Of a stretch of DNA of 11,354 bases, positions 1 through 6,653 are shown in pieces. The number at the start of each line of letters is the position of its first letter. Position 1 is the stretch's first letter. Under the pieces are notes generated by a model that was not told the origin of the DNA, did not search any database, and saw only the letters and a list, made by a program, of their open reading frames with translations. Source of the DNA: Gammaproteobacteria bacterium (lineage in GTDB: Bacteria > Pseudomonadota > Gammaproteobacteria > JAABTG01); NCBI GenBank assembly GCA_030066245.1, contig JASJBY010000105.1, positions 1 to 11,354 on the forward strand. The letters are read 5' to 3'. The translations under genes were made by a program, and so were the position numbers.

Positions 1-143
1 ACGTGCGGGGTGTACTCGGGCTTGTGCTTGCCCCTGAGCCGCAGGGCGATCTCGCTGGCCAGTCGACCCAGCACTTTGTCCGTCGCGTCCACGACAAACC
101 AGCCGCGTTCGACGCTTTCGGGTTTCGCGCTAAAAGTCTTCAT
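1..143 (-). CDS. rplM: 50S ribosomal protein L13, 5' part (cut by window edge)
   Basis: The minus strand from the ATG at 143 encodes 47 codons beginning MKTFSAKPESVERGW and continuing with the conserved block VVDATDKVLGRLASEIALRL and then RGKHKPEYTPH. This is the N-terminus of large-subunit protein L13, an early-assembling 23S rRNA-binding protein of about 142 residues. About two thirds of the gene lies beyond position 1. In proteobacteria rplM is followed by rpsI, which would be the next gene to the left (known gene order, not visible here). A GGGGA ribosome binding site lies just upstream of the ATG (about 149-153), and a sigma-70 promoter is visible at 199-227. E. coli rplM is autoregulated by L13 through its leader; whether that holds here cannot be judged. 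Confidence 0.95.
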   Translation of the reverse strand, partial: MKTFSAKPESVERGWFVVDATDKVLGRLASEIALRLRGKHKPEYTPH

Positions 144-198
144 CCAAGTCCCCTGCTGCAGATAAGGTCGCGATGCAGCCCGCCGACAAAGACCGCGA

Positions 199-227
199 AG
201 GATAACGGCCGCTTGCATGCCTGTCAA
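199..227 (-). promoter_or_regulatory. Sigma-70 promoter for rplM
   Basis: Reading the minus strand, a perfect -35 box TTGACA (227 to 222) is followed after exactly 17 bases by TATCCT (204 to 199), a 4/6 match to TATAAT. It points at rplM and predicts a transcript start near 192, giving a leader of about 50 nt. The boxes are seen directly; promoter activity is inferred. Confidence 0.6.
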
Positions 228-245
228 CGCGCTGTTTCCGTTTCG

Positions 246-259
246 CTGAGCCCGCTCAG
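246..259. repeat. Short inverted repeat CTGAGC-cc-GCTCAG
   Basis: Perfect 6-bp arms around a 2-base centre, immediately next to a second, larger inverted repeat (261-294). It lies upstream of the rplM -35 box. It may be part of a REP-like intergenic element or an operator; the sequence does not decide. Confidence 0.4.
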
Positions 260-260
260 G

Positions 261-294
261 GCGGGGCTAGCCTCGTCCCGGGCGAGTAGCCCGC
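261..294. repeat. Larger inverted repeat upstream of the rplM promoter
   Basis: GCGGGGCTA (261-269) can pair with TAGCCCGC (287-294) with one bulged G, and inside it CTCG (272-275) pairs with CGAG (283-286) around TCCCGGG. Together with the adjacent dyad at 246-259 this forms a two-hairpin block of about 49 bp. No T-run follows on either strand, so it is not an ordinary intrinsic terminator. A REP/BIME-like repeat is possible, but no second copy occurs in this window. Confidence 0.4.
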
Positions 295-333
295 TGCGCG
301 CCGGTTCGACGATGCCCGGCACTGGTGTCTACC

Positions 334-362
334 CAAAAAAATGGCGCGGCGAAAGCCGCGCC
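334..362 (-). terminator. Rho-independent terminator (leftward)
   Basis: On the minus strand GGCGCGGC-TTTC-GCCGCGCC (362 to 343) is a perfect 8-bp GC stem with a four-base loop, followed after one A by seven T residues (341-335 region). It lies about 140 bp downstream of the ferredoxin stop codon and upstream of the rplM promoter, so it would separate the two transcription units. Confidence 0.9.
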
Positions 363-419
363 AAACCACCAAAGGAGGATGGATGGAGGAGTGGATCCGC
401 AGCAGGACGCCGCGAATCC
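334..419 (-). ncRNA. Candidate small RNA with intrinsic terminator
   Basis: A leftward promoter candidate at 426-454 predicts a transcript start near 419, and the strong terminator at 334-362 would end it, giving an RNA of about 85 nt. Its middle part (about 369-392) is C/U-rich and carries CUCC repeats (ACUCCUCC, AUCCUCC), which are complementary to Shine-Dalgarno sequences. The terminal hairpin and U-run are of the kind Hfq-dependent sRNAs use. No known sRNA family is recognised. The simpler alternative is that this is only the 3' untranslated tail of the ferredoxin mRNA. Confidence 0.3.
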
Positions 420-425
420 ATAAGT

Positions 426-454
426 ATTGTCGAATATTCTTATTGGCCTGTCAA
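426..454 (-). promoter_or_regulatory. Possible sigma-70 promoter for the small RNA candidate
   Basis: On the minus strand a perfect TTGACA (454 to 449) is followed after 17 bases by GACAAT (431 to 426), a 4/6 match to TATAAT, in a locally AT-rich stretch. It lies between the ferredoxin stop and the terminator, where no coding gene follows, so it either drives a short RNA or is a chance match. Confidence 0.35.
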
Positions 455-499
455 CGGCTATCGAGCCAGCCGGTCCACAAGGTCCGTTTCAGGAGGGCG

Positions 500-814
500 T
501 CAAATTCGGAGGCGGTCGACTATGCGGCCGTGTTGCAGGTGCTCTTCGATTATCTCGTCCACGTCTTCCCGGTCCACCCAGGTGTACCACACCCCCTCCG
601 GATAGACGACGCATACGGGGCCTTCACTGCAGCGGTCCAGACAGCCTGCCGTATTGACTCGCGTCCCGCCGGGTCCGGCAATGCCGAGCTCTTTGGAGCG
701 TTTCTTGGCGTAATCGCGCATGGCCTGAGAGTCGAAGTTCTGACAGCATTCCGACCCCTCTTCGCGCTGGTTGGTGCAGAAGAACAGGTGATAGCGGTAG
801 TACGGCTCGTTCAT
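500..814 (-). CDS. Thioredoxin-like [2Fe-2S] ferredoxin family protein
   Basis: The protein has 104 residues from the ATG at 814 and starts MNEPYYRYHLFFCTNQRE. The cysteine pattern C13, C23/C24, C58, C62, with C58 and C62 in GCLDRCSEGP, is that of thioredoxin-fold [2Fe-2S] ferredoxins such as Aquifex Fd4 and the NuoE C-terminal domain. Such proteins carry single electrons in the cytoplasm; the partner is unknown. The C-terminal stretch with EEHL and GRIVDRL is typical of the small stand-alone proteobacterial members. The frame stays open upstream to 892, but that would run into the divergent gene starting at 851, and family resemblance begins at the chosen ATG. No clear ribosome binding site precedes it. 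The gene is divergent from the GlcF-like gene by 36 bp and ends before the terminator at 334-362. Confidence 0.85.
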   Translation of the reverse strand: MNEPYYRYHLFFCTNQREEGSECCQNFDSQAMRDYAKKRSKELGIAGPGGTRVNTAGCLDRCSEGPVCVVYPEGVWYTWVDREDVDEIIEEHLQHGRIVDRLRI

Positions 815-850
815 GGTTGTGGCAGGGACCAGGTTGTAGGATAGGGGCGC

Positions 851-2173
851 ATGGCGCGCGAAACCGACATTCACAATGATACTCGCACACACTCATCTGC
901 TGAACGCGCGCAGCAAATCCTGAAAGACGCCGACCTGTGCGTTAAGTGCGGTCTGTGTCTGGCCCACTGTCCGACCTATCTCAAGAGTCAGGACGAGGGT
1001 GATTCGCCCCGCGGACGCATCGCCCTGGCCCAGGGCCTGGCGGCCGGCAGGCTGTCGCCCACCGCCCGGGTTCAGGCGCACCTGAGTGGATGCCTGGTGT
1101 GCAGGGCCTGCGAGACCGCCTGTCCTTCCGCAGTGCCCTACGCCCGGCTGATAGACGCCGCCAGGGCGGAAATGGCCGTTCGCCGCCCGCCGCACCTGTT
1201 TCACCGCCTGCTCCGTTGGACCGCTGTGGAGGGTGTGGTCAGGCATGAGCAGATGACCGCCTTCGGCGTTCGTTCTGTCGCCGCGCTTCGAAACGCCCTG
1301 GCCGGGCGGATGCCGGCGCGGCTGGCGTCCGGCAACCGCTCGGCCCTGGGCCGGGCCCTGGACTACCTGCCGCAGCTTGCCGGCCATCAGGCCCGGCAGC
1401 CCTTCTATCCGGCGGCAGGCGCTCAGCGGGGCCGGGTAGCGTTGTTCCTGGGCTGCGTCGCCCGGCATCTGGACCAGCAGACCGCGAGTGCTGCTGTCCA
1501 CCTGCTGACCCAGTGGGGATACGAGGTGCACGTTCCGCCCACCCAGGCATGCTGTGGGGCGCTCTACGTTCATGATGGAGCGCCTGAGGCGGCGCAGCGA
1601 CTCCTGCTGGCCAACCTGGAGGCCTTTGCCCGGCATGAAGTGCAAGCCGTGGTCACCACGGCGACCGGATGCGCGGCCACCTTGCTGGAGTATCCGCGGC
1701 TTGCCCGGGCGGATCCGGCGTTGCGTACGGCGGCCAGCCGCCTCGCCGAAAAGGTGGTGGACATCAGCCACTTTCTCGCCGGGGAGCCGTGGCCGCGTGG
1801 CGTGTCCCTGGCACCTCGCCCGGCACGCGTCGCCGTACACGAGCCCTGCACACTGCGCCACGCGATGGCGCCAGCCCCCGGGGTTTGCGACCTGCTTCGC
1901 CGCATCCCGGAGCTGGACGTGGTAAGGCTGCCCGCCGCGCTTCGCTGCTGCGGCGCGGCCGGCACGAACATGCTCACCCATCCCGCCACCGCTGACGCCC
2001 TCGCGTTCGACACCCTCGACGTGGTCGCGGAGATCGGGGCGGATAGCCTGGTGACTTCCAATATCGGCTGTGCCCTGCATCTGGCCGCGGCGCTGCGGGC
2101 GCGAGGCCGAGACACGGAGGTGCTGCACGCCGCGCGGTTCCTGAGCCGGCAGCTGGTCGGCAGCCCGGGTTGA
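851..2173 (+). CDS. GlcF-like Fe-S oxidoreductase subunit with two CCG domains
   Basis: The protein has 440 residues. It opens with two ferredoxin-type cluster motifs, C30-C33-C36-C40-P and C81-C84-C87-C91-P, which bind two [4Fe-4S] clusters. Two CCG (DUF224) domains follow: C202, C234-C235-G and C274 in the first, C333, C366-C367-G and C407 in the second. This is the architecture of GlcF, the iron-sulfur subunit of glycolate oxidase (about 407 residues), and of related lactate oxidase and heterodisulfide reductase subunits. It should be cytoplasmic and pass electrons from a flavoprotein towards quinone. No FAD subunit (GlcD/GlcE) is next to it, so the true partner and substrate are unknown and no symbol is given. 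A GGGG stretch precedes the ATG. The short gap to the divergent ferredoxin gene hints at shared control (inference). Confidence 0.85.
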   Translation: MARETDIHNDTRTHSSAERAQQILKDADLCVKCGLCLAHCPTYLKSQDEGDSPRGRIALAQGLAAGRLSPTARVQAHLSGCLVCRACETACPSAVPYARLIDAARAEMAVRRPPHLFHRLLRWTAVEGVVRHEQMTAFGVRSVAALRNALAGRMPARLASGNRSALGRALDYLPQLAGHQARQPFYPAAGAQRGRVALFLGCVARHLDQQTASAAVHLLTQWGYEVHVPPTQACCGALYVHDGAPEAAQRLLLANLEAFARHEVQAVVTTATGCAATLLEYPRLARADPALRTAASRLAEKVVDISHFLAGEPWPRGVSLAPRPARVAVHEPCTLRHAMAPAPGVCDLLRRIPELDVVRLPAALRCCGAAGTNMLTHPATADALAFDTLDVVAEIGADSLVTSNIGCALHLAAALRARGRDTEVLHAARFLSRQLVGSPG

Positions 2174-2248
2174 GGAATTCCGGAAACGGGCACGAGCGGG
2201 TTGGCGAGCATCCGTCTGGCACGTGTCGCGGGCGTCCCCGGAGTGCGC

Positions 2249-2277
2249 TTTACGCACGCAGGTGGGACTCGTACCAT
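2249..2277 (+). promoter_or_regulatory. Weak sigma-70 promoter candidate before coq7
   Basis: TTTACG (2249-2254) and TACCAT (2272-2277) lie 17 bases apart, each a 4/6 match to consensus, 36 bp upstream of the coq7 ATG. The 139-bp gap after the preceding gene leaves room for a separate promoter, but the match is weak. Confidence 0.2.
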
Positions 2278-2312
2278 TGCCGCGTCGCGGCTATCTTTTT
2301 CCAGCATAAGTC

Positions 2313-2957
2313 ATGACCAACCGGAATCTCAGCGGCCTAGACAGGCTTATCGTCAACTTCGACCAGAGCGTGCGCACGGTCTTCGGGCGTCCGAAGGTGA
2401 CCGGACGTCCCAACCCGGCCGACGGGCTGCCGGACATGGAGATGGATGAACGCCAGCGCCGTGCGGCGGCCGGCTACATGCGGGTCAACCACACGGGCGA
2501 AGTGTGCGCCCAGGCTCTCTATCAGGGACAGGCACTCACGGCGCGATCGGCGGAAGTCCGGAAACGCATGGAGGGGGCGTCCGCGGAGGAGAACGATCAC
2601 CTGGACTGGTGTGAGACGCGACTCAGGGAGCTCGAGAGCCGTACCAGTCTGCTCAACCCCGTGTGGTATGCCGGGTCTTTCGCCATCGGCGCGTTGGCGG
2701 GTCTGGTCGGCGACCGCTGGAGTCTCGGCTTCGTGGCGGAAACGGAGCATCAGGTGGTGGAACACCTGGATGGACATCTGCAGCGCCTGCCGGAATCCGA
2801 TGCCAGGAGCCGCGCCATCCTGGCGCAGATGCGCGAGGACGAGGACCGCCATGCGAGGACAGCGATGGAGGCAGGCGGGACGCGGCTGCCTGTCCCGGTA
2901 CGCCGGCTGATGGCGCTCACGTCAAAGCTCATGACGCGCACGACCTATTACCTCTAG
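2313..2957 (+). CDS. coq7: 2-polyprenyl-3-methyl-6-methoxy-1,4-benzoquinone monooxygenase (Coq7)
   Basis: The protein has 214 residues, the usual length for bacterial Coq7. It is a peripheral membrane di-iron hydroxylase that uses O2 for the last ring hydroxylation of ubiquinone synthesis. All six expected iron ligands are seen: E63 (in VNHTGEVCAQALYQGQ), E93 and H96 (EENDH), E145 (ETEH) and E177 and H180 (EDEDRH). The hydrophobic segment around 120-133 probably dips into the membrane. It marks the host as a ubiquinone-making proteobacterium that grows with O2 at least part of the time. No good ribosome binding site precedes the ATG, but the N-terminus GLDRLIVNFDQSVRT fits the family. It is convergent with the CULT gene, with a palindrome in between. 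Confidence 0.95.
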   Translation: MTNRNLSGLDRLIVNFDQSVRTVFGRPKVTGRPNPADGLPDMEMDERQRRAAAGYMRVNHTGEVCAQALYQGQALTARSAEVRKRMEGASAEENDHLDWCETRLRELESRTSLLNPVWYAGSFAIGALAGLVGDRWSLGFVAETEHQVVEHLDGHLQRLPESDARSRAILAQMREDEDRHARTAMEAGGTRLPVPVRRLMALTSKLMTRTTYYL

Positions 2958-3010
2958 TCGCCGGTCGTCGCTGTATCGATATCAGGCTACCCGGGTCGCT
3001 TCGTGGCGCT

Positions 3011-3028
3011 TACCTGCCTGGGCAGGTA
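3011..3028. repeat. Palindrome between convergent coq7 and CULT genes
   Basis: TACCTGCC-TG-GGCAGGTA has perfect 8-bp arms around a 2-base centre in the 99-bp gap between the stop codons of coq7 and the CULT gene. Formed as RNA it would be a short GC-rich hairpin, and its symmetric place between convergent genes suggests a bidirectional transcription stop. No T-run follows on either strand, so a protein-binding site is equally possible. Confidence 0.4.
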
Positions 3029-3056
3029 TCGGCACGCTGGCAGAGAACACCCAGGG

Positions 3057-3671
3057 CTATCGGGCCAGGCGGTCCATAATCAGACCAAAAAAACGCGACG
3101 CTTCGGGGTCGCGGAATTCCCAGCCCAGGTGCTGTTGACAGCCGCGGCAGAGGGTCACCCGCCACGCGTAACCGGGAAACCAGGTGTGCGCGTCAGTGGC
3201 TTCGCCAACGGGTCGGCAACCGGGCGCAGCGCTGTAGCAGCCGATGCGGAAGCTGATGCCATGGGGATTGGTGAACTGGTGCTGATGGGCGCCGCCCACG
3301 GAGGTGGCGGCCGTCTCGTCGGTGATGGGGTGGCGACAGGCACCGCAGTAAAGGCGTTCTTTTTTGCTCGGCTGGTGCCCGCGGGCCGTCTCCCGTGAGT
3401 TCAGGAGCTTCTTGAGCGTGTCACCTCTAAGGCCCTCGAGATGCCACAGCGGCGCCGTGTGCCTGCCCGTGGAGAGCGTCCCCCGCGTGCTTGCAGACAG
3501 CGGCCGCAACCTGTCATGAGCCGTCAGGCCAGTCAATGCTCTGCCTTCGAGTTGCCCCAGCCCCGCTGCAGTCCCATGGCATCGCGCCGGTCGGCAACAG
3601 GACGAGCTGACTGTCGTCGCCTTACCGACCTCCGGTACTCCGTCAGAACCATTGTGACGGGGTACTAGCAT
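3057..3671 (-). CDS. CULT domain (cereblon-like thalidomide-binding fold) protein, start uncertain
   Basis: From the ATG at 3671 the frame encodes 204 residues. Residues about 106-204 form a bacterial CULT domain. Two CxxC pairs, C109/C112 and C175/C178, would hold zinc. Three tryptophans, W164, W170 and W184, have the same 6- and 14-residue spacing as the tri-Trp ligand cage of cereblon and the single-domain Magnetospirillum homologue (W79/W85/W99). The motifs GAHQHQFTNPHGI and the ending FFGLIMDRLAR also fit that homologue as I remember it. Single-domain CULT proteins bind uridine- or glutarimide-like small molecules in vitro; their cellular role is not known. The first 85 or so residues look non-native (low complexity, no family resemblance). 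A TTG at 3536 behind GAAGG would give 159 residues, so the true start is unresolved. Divergent from the OPT transporter gene. Confidence 0.8.
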   Translation of the reverse strand: MLVPRHNGSDGVPEVGKATTVSSSCCRPARCHGTAAGLGQLEGRALTGLTAHDRLRPLSASTRGTLSTGRHTAPLWHLEGLRGDTLKKLLNSRETARGHQPSKKERLYCGACRHPITDETAATSVGGAHQHQFTNPHGISFRIGCYSAAPGCRPVGEATDAHTWFPGYAWRVTLCRGCQQHLGWEFRDPEASRFFGLIMDRLAR

Positions 3672-3698
3672 AATAGGGCATCAGCGCGACCCCAGGAA
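3670..3698 (-). promoter_or_regulatory. -10-like TATTAT overlapping the upstream ATG of the CULT gene
   Basis: On the minus strand TATTAT (3675 to 3670, 5/6 match to TATAAT) lies 17 bases after TTCCTG (3698 to 3693, a poor -35). The box overlaps the ATG at 3671-3669, so if it is used the mRNA would begin near 3663 and translation would have to start further downstream. Confidence 0.25.
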
Positions 3699-3763
3699 CG
3701 CGTTCGATTCGCCATCCTGCTGCTTCGGCACCGGGGGCGATAACAGACTTCGCGTTGTTCCCG

Positions 3764-5791
3764 ATGTCGATGGTCCCACGGAGTCCGGTACTGACAGAGC
3801 ACCAACGAGGTCCCGTCTTGCACCAACCTGTCCGCCCGGCCCGTCGCGAAATCACTGCCCGCACCGTCATGCTGTCAGTAGCCCTGGCCATCCTGCTGGC
3901 GGCGGCCAATGCCTACCTGGGACTCAAGGTGGGCATGACCGTGTCCGCCTCCATACCGGCGGCTGTCATCGCCATGGCCACGCTGCGCCTGTTCCGGGAG
4001 CGCAGCATCCTCGAGAGCAACATTGTGCAGACGGCCGCCTCCGCGGGGGAGGCTCTGGCCGCAGGGGTCATCTTCACCTTGCCCGCACTGGTGCTCATGG
4101 GCTACTGGGCGCAGTTCCAGTATGCGGAAACCGCGGTCATCGGGGCTCTGGGCGGGGTGTTGGGCGTGCTCTTCGCCGTTCCGCTGCGACGGGTACTCCT
4201 GGGACATGCCGAGCTGAGTTTTCCGGAAGGCGTGGCCACGGCGACGGTTCTCAAAGTCGGTGAAGCCGCCGCGGGGCGGGTGCAGTTGATCGTCAGCGCC
4301 GGGTTGGCCGCGGCGGTCCTCAAGTTTCTCCAGACCGGACTGCAGACGGTGGCCGGCTCGGTGGCGGGCGGGTTCACGGCTGGCAAGACGGTTATCGCGT
4401 TCGGCAGCGAGCTTTCGGTGGCGTTGCTGGGGGTGGGGTATATCGTCGGGCCGAATATTGCGTTCCTGGTCTTCGCGGGTGGTGCCTTCGCCTGGCTGGT
4501 GGCCATCCCCGCCTACACCGTGTGGGCGGGCCTGCCGCTGGGTGCGGATGGCGTCCCCCTGGTGGGGCTCGAGGCGGCTTTTCAGATCTGGAGCACGAAA
4601 ATACGTTACATCGGCGTGGGCGCCATGCTTGTGGGTGGCGTCTGGGCGCTTCTGGCGGTTCTCCAGCCACTGCGTGCCGGTATGCGGGCAACACGGCTGG
4701 CCCACTCCGGGCCGGGCCACGTGCTGCCGCCGAGCGAGCGTGATCTGTCTCTGCGTGTGGTGATTCCGGGGACCCTGGCCCTCGCCGTTCCGCTGTTTCT
4801 CACTTACCGCTTGGTGATCGACGCCGCCGCTCTGCAAGCTTCGCCCGGCGTTTACTGGGCGGTCGTGGCGGGCAGCGTGCTGTTCGCTCTGCTTGCCGGG
4901 TTCGTCTTCTCGGCGGTGGCCGGGTACATGTCGGGTCTGGTGGGATCGTCCAACAACCCCGTATCCGGGGTCACCATCGCGACTGTCCTCAGCAGCTCGC
5001 TCCTGCTGGCCGCGGTCCTCGGCGCAGGGCTCGGCTCGACGGTGGCCGTGGATGGTGAACGCGCCGCTGCGGCTGCGGCGGTTGCCGTACTCGTAGGGGC
5101 CGTGGTGTGCTGCGCGGCGGCCATCTCGGGTGACACCATGCAAGACCTGAAGTCGGGCCGGCTTCTGGGTGCCACTCCCTACAAGCAGCAGGTCATGCAG
5201 CTGGTGGGGGTTCTGGCTGCCGCGCTGACGCTCGCTCCGGTGCTCAGCCTGCTGTATAACGCCTACGGCCTGGGCGGCTCCTTCCCGCGGCCCGGCATGG
5301 ATCCGGCCCAGACCCTGGCCGCTCCCCAGGCGACGCTCATGCAGGCGGTGGCCATGGGAGTATTCAGCCGGCAGCTGGAGTGGGGCATGGTGAGTATCGG
5401 TGCTGTCATCGCTGCGCTGGTCATCCTTCTCGACTGGCAATTGCGGCGCCGCCAGGCCGCGTTCCGCACGCCTGTACTTGCCGTGGCCGTGGGCATTTAT
5501 CTGCCGGTGCAGCTGGCCGCAGCCATTTTCGTGGGCGGGGTCACGGCCCACCTGGCTCACCGGCGGCATGGTCGGACGGCACCCCGCGACCAGAACGGCG
5601 TGTTGTTCGCGTCCGGACTGGTTGCTGGCGAGGCCATTGCCGGTATTCTCCTGGCTATCCCCTTTGCCCTGGCGCAGCGAACTGACGCTCTACGGGTGCT
5701 GCCCGAGGGCCTGGAGAGCGTATCACAGCTGCTGGGGGTTGCCCTGTTCGCCGCCTTCGCCCTTTGGCTGTTCCGGGTCGGGCGTCGCTGA
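3764..5791 (+). CDS. OPT family oligopeptide/metallophore transporter
   Basis: The protein has 675 residues from the ATG at 3764. A TTG at 3755 and an ATG at 3770 are in-frame alternatives, and none has a clear ribosome binding site. It is almost wholly hydrophobic, with roughly 14-16 membrane segments starting at about residue 33. Family signatures are ANAYLGLKVGMTVSASIPAA near the start, GSSNNPVSGVTIATVL around N397-G402, and ISGDTMQDLKSGRLLGATPY from residue 454. OPT proteins are proton-coupled inner-membrane importers of short peptides or, in the YSL branch, metal chelates; the substrate here cannot be told. Size fits the prokaryotic branch. The gene is divergent from the CULT gene, so a link between a ligand-binding CULT protein and an importer is possible but unproven, and it is convergent (24 bp) with the hydrolase gene. 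Confidence 0.88.
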   Translation: MSMVPRSPVLTEHQRGPVLHQPVRPARREITARTVMLSVALAILLAAANAYLGLKVGMTVSASIPAAVIAMATLRLFRERSILESNIVQTAASAGEALAAGVIFTLPALVLMGYWAQFQYAETAVIGALGGVLGVLFAVPLRRVLLGHAELSFPEGVATATVLKVGEAAAGRVQLIVSAGLAAAVLKFLQTGLQTVAGSVAGGFTAGKTVIAFGSELSVALLGVGYIVGPNIAFLVFAGGAFAWLVAIPAYTVWAGLPLGADGVPLVGLEAAFQIWSTKIRYIGVGAMLVGGVWALLAVLQPLRAGMRATRLAHSGPGHVLPPSERDLSLRVVIPGTLALAVPLFLTYRLVIDAAALQASPGVYWAVVAGSVLFALLAGFVFSAVAGYMSGLVGSSNNPVSGVTIATVLSSSLLLAAVLGAGLGSTVAVDGERAAAAAAVAVLVGAVVCCAAAISGDTMQDLKSGRLLGATPYKQQVMQLVGVLAAALTLAPVLSLLYNAYGLGGSFPRPGMDPAQTLAAPQATLMQAVAMGVFSRQLEWGMVSIGAVIAALVILLDWQLRRRQAAFRTPVLAVAVGIYLPVQLAAAIFVGGVTAHLAHRRHGRTAPRDQNGVLFASGLVAGEAIAGILLAIPFALAQRTDALRVLPEGLESVSQLLGVALFAAFALWLFRVGRR

Positions 5792-5815
5792 CTCGCGGTC
5801 CGCTGCGTCCGAGGG

Positions 5816-6622
5816 CTACGGCAAGCGGTCGAGGAATTCTTGCAGGCCTTGCACGTAATCCTGCCCCGATATCAAGAATCCGGCATTGTGGTCGCCGCGG
5901 ATGGGAAGCATGGTCTTGGGTTCCCGGGCCGCCTGGAAAAGGCGCTCACCGTGCGTGTACGGAATGATCTCGTCCTCTCGACTGTGGACGACCAGCACCG
6001 GCGACTGGATCTCGCCTATCAGCCCCACAGCGTCGTAGTGGATGCGGGCCAGCAGGCGAACCGGTAGGAAGGGATAGATCTTGGCTCCCACGTCGGGGAT
6101 CGAAGTTGGCGTGGACTCGATGATGAGCCCGCCTGCGGCCTGTTGCGCAGCAAGCCATACGGCGACGCTTCCACCGAGAGAGCGGCCGAAAATGACGATC
6201 CGGTCGGGTGGCGTCCCGCGGTGTTCCACCAGGTGTTGCCAGGCGGCCTGGGCGTCCCGGTAGGTGCCCTGCTCCGACGGCTTGCCGGTGCTGCGTCCGT
6301 AGCCCCTATAGTCGACGATCAGGCTGTTGAGGCCCAGCTCGTGGAAGATGCGCAGAGACTCGAGACGGTGCGAGATATTGCCAGCGTTGCCGTGCAGGAA
6401 AAGCAGCGTCAGGTCGGCTTCGGCGGCGGGGATGAACCAGCCGTGCAGCGACTCGCCGTCTTCGGTCTGGAGGCTGACATCCTCATACTCTAGCGCGGCG
6501 TCGGCGGGTGTCGCGCCCATGACGCGCGAAGGGAAGAACACGTAATTGGCCTGAAAGACGAAAAGAAACGCGGCGAGTATCAGGTAACCGGCTCCGACCA
6601 CGGATAGCAGCGACCACAACAT
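5816..6622 (-). CDS. Membrane-anchored alpha/beta hydrolase (BEM46/YfhR-like)
   Basis: The protein has 268 residues from the ATG at 6622. One N-terminal hydrophobic segment (about 3-24) would anchor it in the inner membrane. The hydrolase domain shows the oxyanion-hole motif HGNAGN (78-83), the nucleophile elbow GRSLGG with S148, the acid D217 in SREDEIIP and the base H245 in GDHNAGF, so the catalytic triad is complete. The YFPSR-like stretch after the anchor (FFPSR) and the order of motifs fit the BEM46/YfhR/ABHD13 group, whose substrates are mostly unknown. A TTG at 6661 is an in-frame alternative start that overlaps the end of the upstream MDR gene by 8 bases; neither start has a well-placed ribosome binding site. 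Probably co-transcribed with the MDR gene. Confidence 0.85.
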   Translation of the reverse strand: MLWSLLSVVGAGYLILAAFLFVFQANYVFFPSRVMGATPADAALEYEDVSLQTEDGESLHGWFIPAAEADLTLLFLHGNAGNISHRLESLRIFHELGLNSLIVDYRGYGRSTGKPSEQGTYRDAQAAWQHLVEHRGTPPDRIVIFGRSLGGSVAVWLAAQQAAGGLIIESTPTSIPDVGAKIYPFLPVRLLARIHYDAVGLIGEIQSPVLVVHSREDEIIPYTHGERLFQAAREPKTMLPIRGDHNAGFLISGQDYVQGLQEFLDRLP

Positions 6623-6653
6623 GCTCCAGGACGCGGTCCGGTTGGCTCGACCC

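Larger units (their letters stand above)
144..499. other. Intergenic region between rplM and the ferredoxin gene
   Basis: No protein-coding gene is supported here. The stretch holds the rplM promoter (199-227), two inverted repeats (246-259 and 261-294), a leftward Rho-independent terminator (334-362) and a possible leftward promoter (426-454) that with the terminator could define a small RNA. A rightward reading frame from 341 or 383, behind a purine-rich AAAGGAGG, runs antisense through the ferredoxin gene to 844 and resembles no known protein, so it is not called. Confidence 0.6.

Noticed and set aside
341..844. Plus-strand frame with AAAGGAGG (371-378) before an ATG at 383
   Set aside because: The ribosome-binding-site look is attractive, but the frame starts in the terminator and runs antisense through the ferredoxin gene; the protein resembles nothing known. 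The purine run is the complement of the C/U-rich small RNA segment.
893..2257. Long minus-strand frame of 454 codons
   Set aside because: It is antisense to the GlcF-like gene, whose two cluster motifs and CCG domains are unmistakable. The translation is Arg/Gly/Gln-rich with no domain, as expected for a shadow frame in GC-rich DNA.
2240..2300. tRNA-like T-arm (GGTACGAGTCCCACC on the minus strand)
   Set aside because: The flanking bases cannot form the T stem, there is no anticodon arm or acceptor stem at the right distance, and no CCA.
3646..3674. CATAAT as a -10 box for the OPT gene on the plus strand
   Set aside because: No -35 match at 16-18 bases upstream; the TTGTGA at 3652 is only 11 bases away. 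It also lies about 90 bp before the start codon.
3875..5569. Minus-strand frame of 564 codons
   Set aside because: It lies wholly antisense to the OPT transporter gene and its translation is His/Arg/Gln-rich low complexity without family resemblance.
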